The notes under the pieces: generated by a model
The model's input: only the letters and a program-made list of their open reading frames with translations
Databases searched by the model: none
What the model was told of the DNA's origin: nothing
In this document: piece after piece, positions 52,241 through 61,587 of the stretch
Layout: the number at the start of each line of letters is the position of its first letter
Numbering within the stretch: position 1 is the first letter of the stretch
Program-made: the position numbers and the translations under genes
DNA from: Methylobacterium sp. W2
GTDB lineage: Bacteria > Pseudomonadota > Alphaproteobacteria > Rhizobiales > Beijerinckiaceae
Direction of reading: 5' to 3'
Assembly (NCBI RefSeq): GCF_020662345.1
Contig: NZ_VMOA01000005.1
Span: 1 to 64,000, forward strand
Length of the DNA: 64,000 nt

Positions 52241-54948
52241 TGCCGTTGTCGGTGACGGGACGCGAAACGAGGCCGAGGCAGAGGTTGGGACACGGGTTGC
52301 GTACAGTCTCCGACATCGCGAAGCTCGCCGGGTTGCTGGCGTTCGTCTCCAGCGCCGCGCTCATGCTCGGCTCCGATGGAGCGAGCGCGCAGACGGCCGG
52401 CCGGAGTGACAAGGGCCAGGCCCGCAAGGCTGCGGCGCCCAAATCCGCTGTGGCGCCCAAGGCAGCCCCGCAGCCAGCGCCCACGGGCAAGCCGGCCGAG
52501 CGACTCCTCGTCGAGGCCGCCGAGCTGATCTACGACAACGACAACAACACCGTCACGGCGCGCGGCAATGCCGAGCTGCATTACGGTCCGCGCACCCTTC
52601 AGGCCGACCGCGTGCGCTACGACCGCGCCAGCAGCCGCGTCTTCGCCGAAGGCAACGTCCGTCTCACCGACGAGACCGGTGCCGTCGTGACCGGCGATAC
52701 GATGGAGCTGACGGACGATTTCCGGAACGGGTTCGTCGACGCCCTGCGCATCCAGCAGACCGTCGAGATGCGGGGCCAGCCGGTCCGCACGCGCTTCTCC
52801 GCGCCGCGCGGCGAGCGGGTGGACGGCGAGCAGACGACCTTTGAATCCGGTACCTACACCGCCTGCGAGCCGTGCAAGAACAATCCGGAGACGCCGCCGC
52901 TGTGGCAGGTGCGCGCCGCCAAGATCATCCACAACAACGAGACGCACATCATCGGGTTCGAGGAATCGACCCTCGAGATCGCCGGCATCCCCGTGGGCTA
53001 CCTGCCGTATTTCGAGGCGCCGGATCCGACGGTGAAGCGCAAGACCGGCTTCCTCACGCCGCGCTTCATCACCTCCACCGCCCTCGGCAGCGGCATCTCG
53101 ACGCCGTTCTTCATTAACGTCGCGCCGAATTTCGACATCACCCTATCGCCGTCCTTCCTGAGCGAGCAGGGTATCCTCGGCCAGGGTGAGTTGCGCCACC
53201 GGCTCGACACCGGAACCTACACCATCCGCGCCAGCGGCATCTTCCAGACGACGCCCAGCGCCTTCCTCCCCGGCCCGCTCGGCGCGGGCGACCGCGACTT
53301 CCGTGGTTCCATCGAGTCCACGGGCCAGTTCTACATCAACGACCGCTGGCGAACCGGCTGGGACGTGGTCGGCGTCACCGACAAATGGTTCCTCGACAAC
53401 TACCGCGTCCGCAATTCGAGCATCACGACGGATTATTTCCGCGAGGCGGTGTCGACGGCCTATCTGATCGGCCAGGGTGACCGCTCGTGGTTTGAGGCGC
53501 GCGCCTACTATTTCAAGGGCCTGTCGAGCTACGATTGGCAGAAGGAGCAGCCGGTCGTCGCGCCGGTGATCGATTACGACAAGCGCATCAACGGTCCGGG
53601 CTTCCTCGGCGGCGAAGTGCGCTTCGAGGCCAACATCACCCATCTCGACCGCGAAGCCACGGACTTCCAGGCCATCCCGCGCACGGGCTCCTACTACTTC
53701 AACCCCACGGTCAACGGGACGACCTATTCGCTCTACGACACCTGCACCACCTTCACGCGTAGCACCTGCATCATCCGCGGCCTGTCGGGGAGCAACACGC
53801 GCGCATCCGCGCAGCTGTCATGGCGCCGGACCTTCATCGACGATGCCGGCCAGGTCTTCACGCCCTTCGCTTATCTGCGCACGGACGCCTTCTTCGTCGA
53901 CCCGCGCAATTCCGGCTATCAGAACGCCCTGGCGCAAACGATCAGCACCACGGATTCGGATTTCTCGGGCCGGGTGATGCCGGCGGTGGGTCTCGATTAC
54001 CGCTATCCCTTCGTGAGCAATTTCGGCCCTCTCGGCGTCCACACCCTCGAACCGATCGCGCAGGTCGTGATCCGTCCGAGTGAGACCCATATCGGCCGCC
54101 TGCCCAACGAGGACGCGCAGAGCCTCGTCTTCGACGACACGTCGCTGTTCGAGTGGGACAAGTTCTCGGGCTACGACCGTGTCGAAGGGGGCGTCCGCAC
54201 CAATCTCGGCGCGCAATACTCGGTGGTGACGCCGTCGGGCTGGTACGCGAACGTGATGTTCGGTGAATCCATCCAGGTCGCCGGGGTCAACTCGTTCCGG
54301 CGCGGCGATCTCGCCAATGTCGGTCTCGATTCCGGCCTGGAGCGGCGGCAATCCGATTACGTCGGACGATTCCAGCTCTCCCCGAACCAGAATATCAGCT
54401 TCGTCACCCGTGCGCGGTTCGAACAGCGGGACTTCACCGTCAACCGTCTGGAATCGGGCGTCATCGCGCGCCTCGCCCCGTTCGCGCCCATCGACCTGTC
54501 GATGTTCTATTCCTATTACGCCGCTCAGCCCATGCTCGGATTCAACAACCGGAGAGAGGGCCTGACCGCCTCGGCGACCTACCACATCACCCCGAACTGG
54601 TTCGTCACCGGCTCGGCCCTCGTCGATCTCACGCACTATCTCGACGTGCGCGATACCTTCGCCAACGCTTACACCGCCTATCTCGCCAATCCCGTGGGTG
54701 CTGCGCCGGTCTATACCAATCCCGGCCGCGCCAACCTCGCCGGCTTGAGCGTCGGCGGCGGTTATCAGGACGAGTGCACCACCTTCTCGCTCAACTACAT
54801 CGTCTCTCCGACGGCCGCTGCCCTCGGGGTGACGGAGCGCAACCGCACCGTGCTGCTGCGTATCGAGCTGAAGACCCTCGGCGAGGTCGACCTGCGCCAG
54901 AACGTCAACATCGCGAGCACGGCCGACGGCATTGCGGCCACCCGGTGA
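52240..54948 (+). CDS. lptD: LPS-assembly outer-membrane protein LptD
   Basis: 902 residues. ATG 52240 is preceded by a perfect AGGAGG. Signal peptide ends near ASAQT (about residue 47; the n-region is long). OstA/LptA-like periplasmic domain about 80-200 (ERLLVEAAELIYDNDNNTVTARGNAELHYG), then the large beta-barrel to the C-terminus. Cys pair in TYTACEPCKNNPET and further Cys in YDTCTTFTRSTCIIRG could form the maturation disulfides. Inserts LPS into the outer membrane with LptE. Very tightly coupled to lptG. Confidence 0.94.
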   Translation: MPLSVTGRETRPRQRLGHGLRTVSDIAKLAGLLAFVSSAALMLGSDGASAQTAGRSDKGQARKAAAPKSAVAPKAAPQPAPTGKPAERLLVEAAELIYDNDNNTVTARGNAELHYGPRTLQADRVRYDRASSRVFAEGNVRLTDETGAVVTGDTMELTDDFRNGFVDALRIQQTVEMRGQPVRTRFSAPRGERVDGEQTTFESGTYTACEPCKNNPETPPLWQVRAAKIIHNNETHIIGFEESTLEIAGIPVGYLPYFEAPDPTVKRKTGFLTPRFITSTALGSGISTPFFINVAPNFDITLSPSFLSEQGILGQGELRHRLDTGTYTIRASGIFQTTPSAFLPGPLGAGDRDFRGSIESTGQFYINDRWRTGWDVVGVTDKWFLDNYRVRNSSITTDYFREAVSTAYLIGQGDRSWFEARAYYFKGLSSYDWQKEQPVVAPVIDYDKRINGPGFLGGEVRFEANITHLDREATDFQAIPRTGSYYFNPTVNGTTYSLYDTCTTFTRSTCIIRGLSGSNTRASAQLSWRRTFIDDAGQVFTPFAYLRTDAFFVDPRNSGYQNALAQTISTTDSDFSGRVMPAVGLDYRYPFVSNFGPLGVHTLEPIAQVVIRPSETHIGRLPNEDAQSLVFDDTSLFEWDKFSGYDRVEGGVRTNLGAQYSVVTPSGWYANVMFGESIQVAGVNSFRRGDLANVGLDSGLERRQSDYVGRFQLSPNQNISFVTRARFEQRDFTVNRLESGVIARLAPFAPIDLSMFYSYYAAQPMLGFNNRREGLTASATYHITPNWFVTGSALVDLTHYLDVRDTFANAYTAYLANPVGAAPVYTNPGRANLAGLSVGGGYQDECTTFSLNYIVSPTAAALGVTERNRTVLLRIELKTLGEVDLRQNVNIASTADGIAATR

Positions 54949-54997
54949 GATCGGGCGCGAGCCCGGCCTCGCCTTCATCCGGCGACGACAACAGGCC

Positions 54998-56017
54998 ATG
55001 ACGGTGCACAGACCCATTGCGCTCACGATGGGCGATCCCGCCGGCATCGGGCCCGAGATCGCTCTCATGGCGTGGCTCGCACGGGATGCGAGCGCCGGGC
55101 TTCCGCCGTTCTTCCTCATCGGCGACCCCGATTTCATCGAGGCGCGGGCAAGCAGCCTCGGCTTTCAGGTCCCGGTGGCGGAGGTCGGCCCCGATCTCGC
55201 GGTCGAGGTCTTTCCCCGCGCACTTCCGGTGATGCCCCTGCCGAGCGGCGCCCGCGTCGGTGCGGTGGCGGGACGGCCGAGCGCGGCCGATGCCGGCGCG
55301 ACCCTCGAATCGATCATGACGGCTGTCGGTCTGGTTCGGTCGGGCGAGGCGATCGCCCTCGTCACCAATCCGATCGCGAAATACGTTCTCACCAGTGTCG
55401 GCTTCGCCTATCCCGGCCATACCGAATTCCTCGCGGCCCTGGCGGCCGAGCCCGGCAAGGCCGCGCCGCTCCCCGTGATGATGCTGTGGAGCGAGACCCT
55501 GGCGGTAGTTCCGGTGACGATCCACGTCGCCCTGCGCCGCGTGCCCGATCTGTTGACCCAGGACCTCGTCGTCCGGACGGCGCGCATCGTGGCGCGGGAT
55601 CTGATGGAGCGCTTCGGCATCGCGCATCCGCGCCTCGTCCTGTCGGGGCTGAACCCCCATGCGGGCGAGGCCGGCACGATGGGGACGGAAGACCGCGACG
55701 TCCTGGAACCCGCCGTGGCGCAGCTCCAGGACGAAGGGATCGATATCAGAGGACCGCTTCCGGCGGACACGCTGTTCCATCCCCGTGCCCGCGCGACCTA
55801 CGACGTCGCGCTGACGCCGACCCACGACCAGGCTCTGATCCCGATCAAGACCATCGCCTTCGACGATGGCGTCAACGTCACGCTGGGCCTGCCCTTCATC
55901 CGGACCTCGCCCGATCACGGCACCGCCTTCGACATCGCGGGCAAGGGCGTGGCGCGGCCGGACAGTCTGATGGGCGCCCTGCGGCTCGCCGCCAGACTGG
56001 CGGGGCAACACGCGTGA
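54998..56017 (+). CDS. pdxA: 4-hydroxythreonine-4-phosphate dehydrogenase
   Basis: 339 residues. NAD-dependent step of pyridoxal phosphate synthesis. Starts [16 protein letters not shown]; metal-binding His in [12 protein letters not shown], in LNPHAGEAG and in [15 protein letters not shown] 54998 is used; the longer frame overlaps lptD. Comes 49 bases after lptD. Its TGA overlaps the GTG of rsmA (GTGA). Confidence 0.93.
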   Translation: MTVHRPIALTMGDPAGIGPEIALMAWLARDASAGLPPFFLIGDPDFIEARASSLGFQVPVAEVGPDLAVEVFPRALPVMPLPSGARVGAVAGRPSAADAGATLESIMTAVGLVRSGEAIALVTNPIAKYVLTSVGFAYPGHTEFLAALAAEPGKAAPLPVMMLWSETLAVVPVTIHVALRRVPDLLTQDLVVRTARIVARDLMERFGIAHPRLVLSGLNPHAGEAGTMGTEDRDVLEPAVAQLQDEGIDIRGPLPADTLFHPRARATYDVALTPTHDQALIPIKTIAFDDGVNVTLGLPFIRTSPDHGTAFDIAGKGVARPDSLMGALRLAARLAGQHA

Positions 56018-56850
56018 GCGAGGACGGACTTCCCCCTCTGCGGGACGTGGTGCTGAAGCACGACCTCGCGCCGAAGAAGGCGCTGGGGCAGAACTTCCTG
56101 TTCGACCTCAACCTGACCGGGCGGATCGCCCGCGCCGCCGGCCCCCTGGAGGGGGTCACGGTGGTGGAGGTGGGGCCGGGCCCCGGCGGCCTGACCCGCG
56201 CCCTCCTCTCCGCCGGCGCCGCCCGCGTGGTCGCCATCGAGCGCGATCCCCGCGCCCTGCCGGCTCTGGCCGAGATTGCCGCCCACTATCCGGGCCGCCT
56301 CGATGTGATCGACGCCGACGCGCTGAAATTCGATCCGCGCCCCCTCGTGGGCGATAGGCTGGTGCGGATCGTCGCCAACCTCCCCTACAATGTCGGGACG
56401 CCGCTGCTGACGGGATGGCTTACCGAAGCGGTCTGGCCGCCCTGGTGGGACTCCCTCACGTTGATGTTCCAGCGCGAGGTCGCCGAGCGGATCGTCGCGG
56501 ATGAATCGGACCGGGCGAATTACGGGCGCCTCGGCGTCCTCTGCGGCTGGCGCACCGAGGCGAATATCCTGTTCGACGTGGCGCCTTCGGCCTTCGTGCC
56601 GCCGCCCAAGGTGACATCGAGCGTCGTCCACTTGAAGCCGAGGCGCGCCCCCCTGCCCTGTTCGGTGACAGCGCTCGAACGGGTGACGCGAGCGGCGTTC
56701 GGCCAGCGCCGCAAGATGCTGCGCCAGAGCCTGAAGGCCGCCACGCCCGATCCGGCGCGCCTGCTCGACGCGGCGGGCATCGCCGAGACTGCCCGCGCAG
56801 AGGAGGTCCCGGTGGCCGGCTTCGTTGCGATGGCGCGGGCGCTGGACTGA
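56014..56850 (+). CDS. rsmA: 16S rRNA (A1518/A1519) dimethyltransferase RsmA (GTG start)
   Basis: 278 residues. KsgA/Dim1 family: [19 protein letters not shown] opening, SAM motif [16 protein letters not shown], catalytic [11 protein letters not shown] and FQREVAERI. Dimethylates two adjacent adenines near the 3' end of 16S rRNA. Start is the GTG at 56014, overlapping pdxA; the long upstream frame is a shadow of pdxA. End of the lptF operon. Confidence 0.94.
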   Translation: MSEDGLPPLRDVVLKHDLAPKKALGQNFLFDLNLTGRIARAAGPLEGVTVVEVGPGPGGLTRALLSAGAARVVAIERDPRALPALAEIAAHYPGRLDVIDADALKFDPRPLVGDRLVRIVANLPYNVGTPLLTGWLTEAVWPPWWDSLTLMFQREVAERIVADESDRANYGRLGVLCGWRTEANILFDVAPSAFVPPPKVTSSVVHLKPRRAPLPCSVTALERVTRAAFGQRRKMLRQSLKAATPDPARLLDAAGIAETARAEEVPVAGFVAMARALD

Positions 56851-56912
56851 ATCCCGCCCGGACTACGGACGTCACCTGAGCCCGGCGACGCCCTTGCGGC
56901 GGCCGGGTGCGA

Positions 56913-57365
56913 TCAGAACTTGCCGAGCATCGGGAAATCGACGTTCAAGGCGGATTCCGCTGCAAGCGGCGCCTCGCGGCGGCGCGGCTTGCGGTTGATC
57001 ACTTGTTTCAGCTTCGACTTCAGCACCGACATGTCGAACGGCTTCAGGATGAAAGCGTCCGCGCCGGCCTGGTGCGCGAGGTTGATGTCCTCAAAGTCGA
57101 ACGAGGCTTCGGTGAGGATGAAGGGCGTGTTCATGAGCGCGTCGTCGCCGCGGATTTCGCGCAGGAGCGTCAGCCCGTCCATCGGCTCCATCATCAGGTC
57201 CGAGATCACGAGGGCGTATTTGCGCTCGCGCAAGCGCTCCAGCGCTTCGGGACCGCTGGTCACGCCATCGACATCCGGGAATCCGATCCGCGTCATCAGG
57301 AGAATGACGAGCTTCAGCAGTTTCTCCTGATCGTCGACGATCAGGATCGGTGGCGTCTCACTCAT
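56913..57365 (-). CDS. Single-domain response regulator (CheY-like) paired with BLUF
   Basis: 150 residues: one receiver domain and a 25-residue tail. Acidic pocket DD at 11-12, phospho-acceptor Asp56 (VISDLMM), Thr85 (ILTEAS) and Lys108 (FILKPFD). No output domain, so it should act by binding other proteins, as CheY does. 55 bases after the BLUF gene on the same strand and probably co-transcribed. Location next to the hook operon suggests a motility output, but this is inference; no histidine kinase gene is adjacent. Confidence 0.85.
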   Translation of the reverse strand: MSETPPILIVDDQEKLLKLVILLMTRIGFPDVDGVTSGPEALERLRERKYALVISDLMMEPMDGLTLLREIRGDDALMNTPFILTEASFDFEDINLAHQAGADAFILKPFDMSVLKSKLKQVINRKPRRREAPLAAESALNVDFPMLGKF

Positions 57366-57420
57366 GGGCTTTCGAAGCTCAGGGTCGGATATCCGACGTC
57401 AGGAAGGCTGGAATGGCGCA

Positions 57421-57888
57421 TCAGACGAACAGGTGGTCGATGCCCTGCTTGGCCAGCGATTCGGCCTGCAGGGCAATAGCGAGGGAATGGATCACCCCGC
57501 CTTTCGGGGTGCCGCGCTGAAACATCGGCAGCAGGCCGGCCTTCTGGAAGGTCGCGTCGTTCGCAGGGTTGCGGACGACGGTCACGAACGAATTGACGAA
57601 TTCGCGCTTCACGATCTCACGCCACTCGACGATCTGGACATCGCGATGCCGCGTATCGTTGCTGATCCGTCCGAACGTGTCGTTCACCGAGGTGCGCTCG
57701 CCCTCGATGATCTGGGCCGCGAAATTCTGTTCCACCAGCAGGAAGCTGGTGATGACGGAAAATTCGTTCTTCTTCTGCGCCTGCCGCGTGATCTCTCCGA
57801 GCTGGCGAGTCCGGCCCGCCGCATCGGCGGCAAGGTTGAGGCGAGAGAAATAGATGAGGTGGACGAGGGTCGCCCGCTTGGCCTTCAT
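57421..57888 (-). CDS. Short BLUF-domain blue-light photoreceptor
   Basis: 155 residues from ATG 57888 (GGAGAGGG upstream; the frame to 57957 is rejected). Aligned by eye with the remembered PixD (Slr1694) sequence: flavin-site Tyr13 (HLIYFSRLN), Asn41 (KKNEFSVITSF), Gln59 (FAAQIIEGE), and DTRH at 78-81. The usual Gly residues near Asn are Val and Ser. On strand beta-5 the usual Trp and Met appear to be Ser100 and Val102. There are four extra residues between Tyr and Asn. The core Tyr-Gln pair for FAD hydrogen-bond switching is intact. C-terminal helices about 100-155. Pairs with the receiver protein downstream. Confidence 0.82.
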   Translation of the reverse strand: MKAKRATLVHLIYFSRLNLAADAAGRTRQLGEITRQAQKKNEFSVITSFLLVEQNFAAQIIEGERTSVNDTFGRISNDTRHRDVQIVEWREIVKREFVNSFVTVVRNPANDATFQKAGLLPMFQRGTPKGGVIHSLAIALQAESLAKQGIDHLFV

Positions 57889-57973
57889 GATCCCTCTCCG
57901 TTGCTCCAACGGCCTGACGATATCCGACCGCAGCATAACGCTGGGTAAACGGCGCACTCATCGTATCACGAAA

Positions 57974-57990
57974 CCGGCAAAAGCTGCCGG
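57974..57990. promoter_or_regulatory. Inverted repeat, candidate flagellar enhancer (FlbD/ftr-like)
   Basis: CCGGCA-AAAGC-TGCCGG is a perfect six-base inverted repeat with a five-base spacer. It lies 72-88 bases upstream of the sigma-54-type promoter of flgE. A similar half site, CCGGCAAGAACCGAC on the minus strand (58021-58007), lies between them. Core and position resemble FlbD-bound ftr sites of Caulobacter flagellar genes as I remember them; it could also serve the divergent BLUF gene. Confidence 0.5.
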
Positions 57991-58061
57991 GGTATTCCCG
58001 GAAAATGTCGGTTCTTGCCGGCCATCTTAAAAAATAATCTCATCGTATCAATGACATAGAT

Positions 58062-58078
58062 TTGGCATCCGGCTTGCG
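58062..58078 (+). promoter_or_regulatory. Sigma-54-type promoter of flgE
   Basis: TTGGCA-TCCGGC-TTGCG matches the -24/-12 consensus (TTGGCAc-N5-TTGCw) with GG and GC exactly ten bases apart. It would start transcription near 58090, about 45 bases before the flgE ATG. Sigma-54 promoters drive hook genes in several alphaproteobacteria. Confidence 0.7.
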
Positions 58079-58133
58079 GTTGATGGCCTGAACCAATTTC
58101 GGTCCACGTCATTTTCAACAAAGGTTGCCGGTC

Positions 58134-59528
58134 ATGGATGTCTTTTCCGCGTTGCAGACGGCGGTCTCGGGCATGAAGGCCCAGGGCTTTTCCCTCGAGA
58201 ACATCTCCGGCAACATCGCCAACTCGCAGACGACTGGCTTCAAGCGGGTCGATACCAGCTTCGTCGACCTTGTCGCCGAGCAGGCGCCCAACCGCCAGGT
58301 CTCCGGCAGCGTCAGGGCGAACTCAGTCCTGACAAACTCGATCCAGGGCAACATTATCGCCACCGAGACCCCGACCAACATCGCCTTGAACGGTCCGGGC
58401 TTTTTCGCCGTGCAGGCGAAGACGAACGACGTCAACGGACAGACATCTTTCTCGCCGGGCAATCTCTACACCCGCCGGGGCGATTTCGTTAAAGATCAGG
58501 AAGGCTATCTCCGCAATGGCGGCGGCGCCTATCTGACAGGGACGAGTCTTGACCCGAGTACGGGGAGCGCCACGAGTGAAGGCCCGATCAAGATTTCGGC
58601 CTTGCCAATTCCTGCCAAGGCAACGAGCACGATCACTTATGCAGCGAATCTTCCAATATCTCCGTCAAAGAACCTGATCGGAACCACGTTTGCGGCCTCT
58701 ACCAACCCAGTAATCCTGACGGGAACGGGAGCTGGAACGGTCTCTGCAGGTGCAGACGCGACAAAGCTTATGAACGGCAGTATGAGCGGCCCCGCGCTGA
58801 CGACCTATTCGCCTAGCGGAGCACCAGTATACTTGACTACGGTGTGGGCAAAAGTTCAAGATGCAGCTAGCGCTACGACGATTACGAATCCAGATGGCAC
58901 TACCACCGCAGTTCCGGCCAAGAATAACGTCTGGAACTTGTATTACGCCAACGACACGACGGTCGATCAATCGGCTTCATCATGGACAAATTCAGGAACA
59001 GCGTTTGAATTCGACGCAAGCGGCAAGTTGACCAATCCCGCGACCGAATCAGTTACAATTGCAGCGCCAACCATCAACGGCGTGACCCTCAACCCCATTT
59101 CGTTTGATTACGGATCAAGACTAACTGCAAATAGCAGTACGGTAATAACGACGACAGCCCTTGGCCAGGATGGATTTACATCAGGGACATTGAATGAACT
59201 GTCAGTCAATGAGAGCGGGGAGGTCGTCGGTAGCTATAGCAATGGCAGCACTGTTGCCCTCGCCAGGATCAAGGTTGTTCAATTTACAAATCCCGACGGG
59301 CTGAAGGCAGACTCGTCCGGAAATTATCGGCAGACACTTGATTCGGGGAATCCCTTGATAGGCCTTAACGCAACGAAGATCATAGGCCAGAATATCGAGC
59401 AATCAAATACGGACATTGCGAGCGAGTTCTCTAAGATGATCGTAACCCAACAGGCCTATTCTGCGAATACGAAGGTCATTTCGACCGCGCAGGATATGAT
59501 GTCCTCGTTGATCAACATCATCCGCTGA
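58134..59528 (+). CDS. flgE: Flagellar hook protein FlgE
   Basis: 464 residues from ATG 58134 (AAGG upstream). N-terminal rod/hook motif SALQTAVSGMKAQGFSLENISGNIANSQTTGFKR and TNIALNGPGFFAV; C-terminal coiled-coil part SNTDIASEFSKMIVTQQAYSANTKVISTAQDMM. The middle (about 165-400) is the variable outer domain. Exported through the flagellar type III system. From about 58620 to the stop the DNA is near 51% G+C by hand count, against about two thirds in flgK, and uses many A/T-ending codons. Confidence 0.9.
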   Translation: MDVFSALQTAVSGMKAQGFSLENISGNIANSQTTGFKRVDTSFVDLVAEQAPNRQVSGSVRANSVLTNSIQGNIIATETPTNIALNGPGFFAVQAKTNDVNGQTSFSPGNLYTRRGDFVKDQEGYLRNGGGAYLTGTSLDPSTGSATSEGPIKISALPIPAKATSTITYAANLPISPSKNLIGTTFAASTNPVILTGTGAGTVSAGADATKLMNGSMSGPALTTYSPSGAPVYLTTVWAKVQDAASATTITNPDGTTTAVPAKNNVWNLYYANDTTVDQSASSWTNSGTAFEFDASGKLTNPATESVTIAAPTINGVTLNPISFDYGSRLTANSSTVITTTALGQDGFTSGTLNELSVNESGEVVGSYSNGSTVALARIKVVQFTNPDGLKADSSGNYRQTLDSGNPLIGLNATKIIGQNIEQSNTDIASEFSKMIVTQQAYSANTKVISTAQDMMSSLINIIR

Positions 59529-59565
59529 GTTCTGGGGTTTCCGGTGACGTAGAGGGAGGGCGATC

Positions 59566-61440
59566 GTGTCGTTCACAGCGCTGAACACGGCCGCGGCCGG
59601 CTTGAAGACCACTCAGGCCGCCATTGGCATCGTCTCGCAGAACATCGCGAATGTCGGCACCACCGGCTATGTCAGGCGCACGCTCGACACCGTCGCGCAG
59701 GGGCCCGGCAATTCCGGCGTCGCCATCGGGACGATCAATCGGATCATCGACGAGAATTCGGTGAAGCAGCTGCGGCTCGAGACGTCCGGCGCGTCTTATA
59801 CCGGGATGATGGCGGACGTCCGGACCCAACTCGATAAACTCTACGGTATACCGGGCACCACGAGCGCCCTCGACGGAGTGGTCAACAATTTCACCCTGGC
59901 GCTGCAGACCCTCGGGGCGGCCCCGTCATCCGCCCCCGCCCGCTCTGCCGTGGTCTCGGCCGCGTCGAACCTAGCGACGAAGATCGGGGGCATCGCGGAG
60001 GGGATTCAGGCCCTGCGCAGCGCGACCGAGAGCCAGCTCTCCAACGATACGGCGGCGGCGAGCGGGCTGCTCTCGTCCATCGCACAGCTTAACGTCAAGA
60101 TCGCCGCCACCAGCGACGATGGGGCCAAGGTCGCGCTCCTCGATCAGCGTGACCAGGCCCTCAATTCCCTCTCCGGCTATCTCGACGTGCAGGCGTCGGT
60201 GCAACGCGACGGGACCGTCACGGTCATCACCACGTCCGGGATGACGCTGGTGGACCGGGCCAGCGCCGTGAGCCTGAGCTTCGACGGTCGCGGAACCCTC
60301 GGTCCCGAGGACGCCTATTCCACGGATCCGGCGCAGCGGAGCGTCGGAACCATCACGGCGACCACCCCGGGGGGCGGCACGATCGATCTCGTGGCCTCGA
60401 ACGCGATCCGTTCGGGCTCGCTGGCCGCAGGGATCGAGCTGCGCGACACGGTTCTGCCCCAGGCCCAGCGCCAGCTCGACGATCTGGCGGCGGGCCTGTC
60501 GCGGTCGCTGTCCGATACGTCGGCGGTCGGCACGCCCGCGTCGGCAGCGGCGGGGGCGGGATTCGCCATCGACCTCACCGGCCTGAGCGCCGGCAACGCC
60601 ATCACGATCACCCTCAAGGACACGAACGGTGCGCAGCGCAACCTGATCCTGGTTCCGTCCAACCTGAACCCGCCTGCGTCGGTGAACCGGGCGGATGTCG
60701 CCGATCCGCTGGCGACCATCGTCCCGTTCACGGTGGGCAGCGACCCGGCCACCTTCGGCACGGCGATCGCCGCCGCTCTCGGCTCACCCTACACCGTGAC
60801 GTCCGTCCCCGAGGTCGGGAAGGGTGGCGTCAGGATCCTGTCACCGACCAGCGGCGCTCCGACGATCATGGGGATCAAGGCCAGCGTCACCCAGTCGACG
60901 TCGCCGGACGATGTGACGAACGGCAAGCCCCAGATCCCCCTCTTCGTCGATTCCGGCGGCAAGGCCCGCCTCTATACCGGGTCGTTCGATGGCGGCTCGC
61001 AGCTGACGGGCTTCGCCCAGCGCATCGCCGTGAACCCGGCGGTGGTCGCCAAGACGGAAACGCTGGTAAAGTTTGCGCCGGGAACCCAGGGCAGCGAACC
61101 GACGAGGCCGCAATACCTGTTCGATGCCCTCACGAGCGCGAACCGGACCTTTTCGGCGGCGAGCGGGATCGGCGGCATCAGTGCGCCCTACGAATCCTCC
61201 GTGCAGGGCTTCGCCCAGAAGATCATCGACTCACAGGGCGCCGCTGCTGCCACCGCGCAGAATCTCGACGAAGGGCAGAGCATCGCGCTCGCGACGGCGC
61301 AGGGCCGGTTCGCCAGCACGTCCGGCGTCAAGATCGACGAGGAGATGTCGAGGCTCGTCGGATTGCAGACGGCCTACACCGCCAATGCCCGCGTGCTCAC
61401 CGCCGCGCGGGACATGCTGGACACGCTCCTCCGGATCTAG
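59566..61440 (+). CDS. flgK: Flagellar hook-associated protein 1, FlgK (GTG start)
   Basis: 624 residues. N-terminus SFTALNTAAAGLKTTQAAIGIVSQNIANVGTTGYVRR and C-terminus EEMSRLVGLQTAYTANARVLTAARDMLDTLLRI are the paired coiled-coil regions of FlgK. Joins hook to filament with FlgL. GTG 59566 is preceded by GAGGGAGGG. 37 bases after flgE; G+C returns to the genome level. Confidence 0.92.
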   Translation: MSFTALNTAAAGLKTTQAAIGIVSQNIANVGTTGYVRRTLDTVAQGPGNSGVAIGTINRIIDENSVKQLRLETSGASYTGMMADVRTQLDKLYGIPGTTSALDGVVNNFTLALQTLGAAPSSAPARSAVVSAASNLATKIGGIAEGIQALRSATESQLSNDTAAASGLLSSIAQLNVKIAATSDDGAKVALLDQRDQALNSLSGYLDVQASVQRDGTVTVITTSGMTLVDRASAVSLSFDGRGTLGPEDAYSTDPAQRSVGTITATTPGGGTIDLVASNAIRSGSLAAGIELRDTVLPQAQRQLDDLAAGLSRSLSDTSAVGTPASAAAGAGFAIDLTGLSAGNAITITLKDTNGAQRNLILVPSNLNPPASVNRADVADPLATIVPFTVGSDPATFGTAIAAALGSPYTVTSVPEVGKGGVRILSPTSGAPTIMGIKASVTQSTSPDDVTNGKPQIPLFVDSGGKARLYTGSFDGGSQLTGFAQRIAVNPAVVAKTETLVKFAPGTQGSEPTRPQYLFDALTSANRTFSAASGIGGISAPYESSVQGFAQKIIDSQGAAAATAQNLDEGQSIALATAQGRFASTSGVKIDEEMSRLVGLQTAYTANARVLTAARDMLDTLLRI

Positions 61441-61587
61441 GGCGTCGTCGCGGATATCGCGTCCGCGAGGTTGCTCCAGGTCTTCTTCTCCATCCGGTTC
61501 TTCCGAAACGTGGCCTCCACTGTTCGGATCGATTTTCCGGCGTCTTCAACCGGTTGACCGCTTGGAGACCCTACCGCCGAGGTCACG

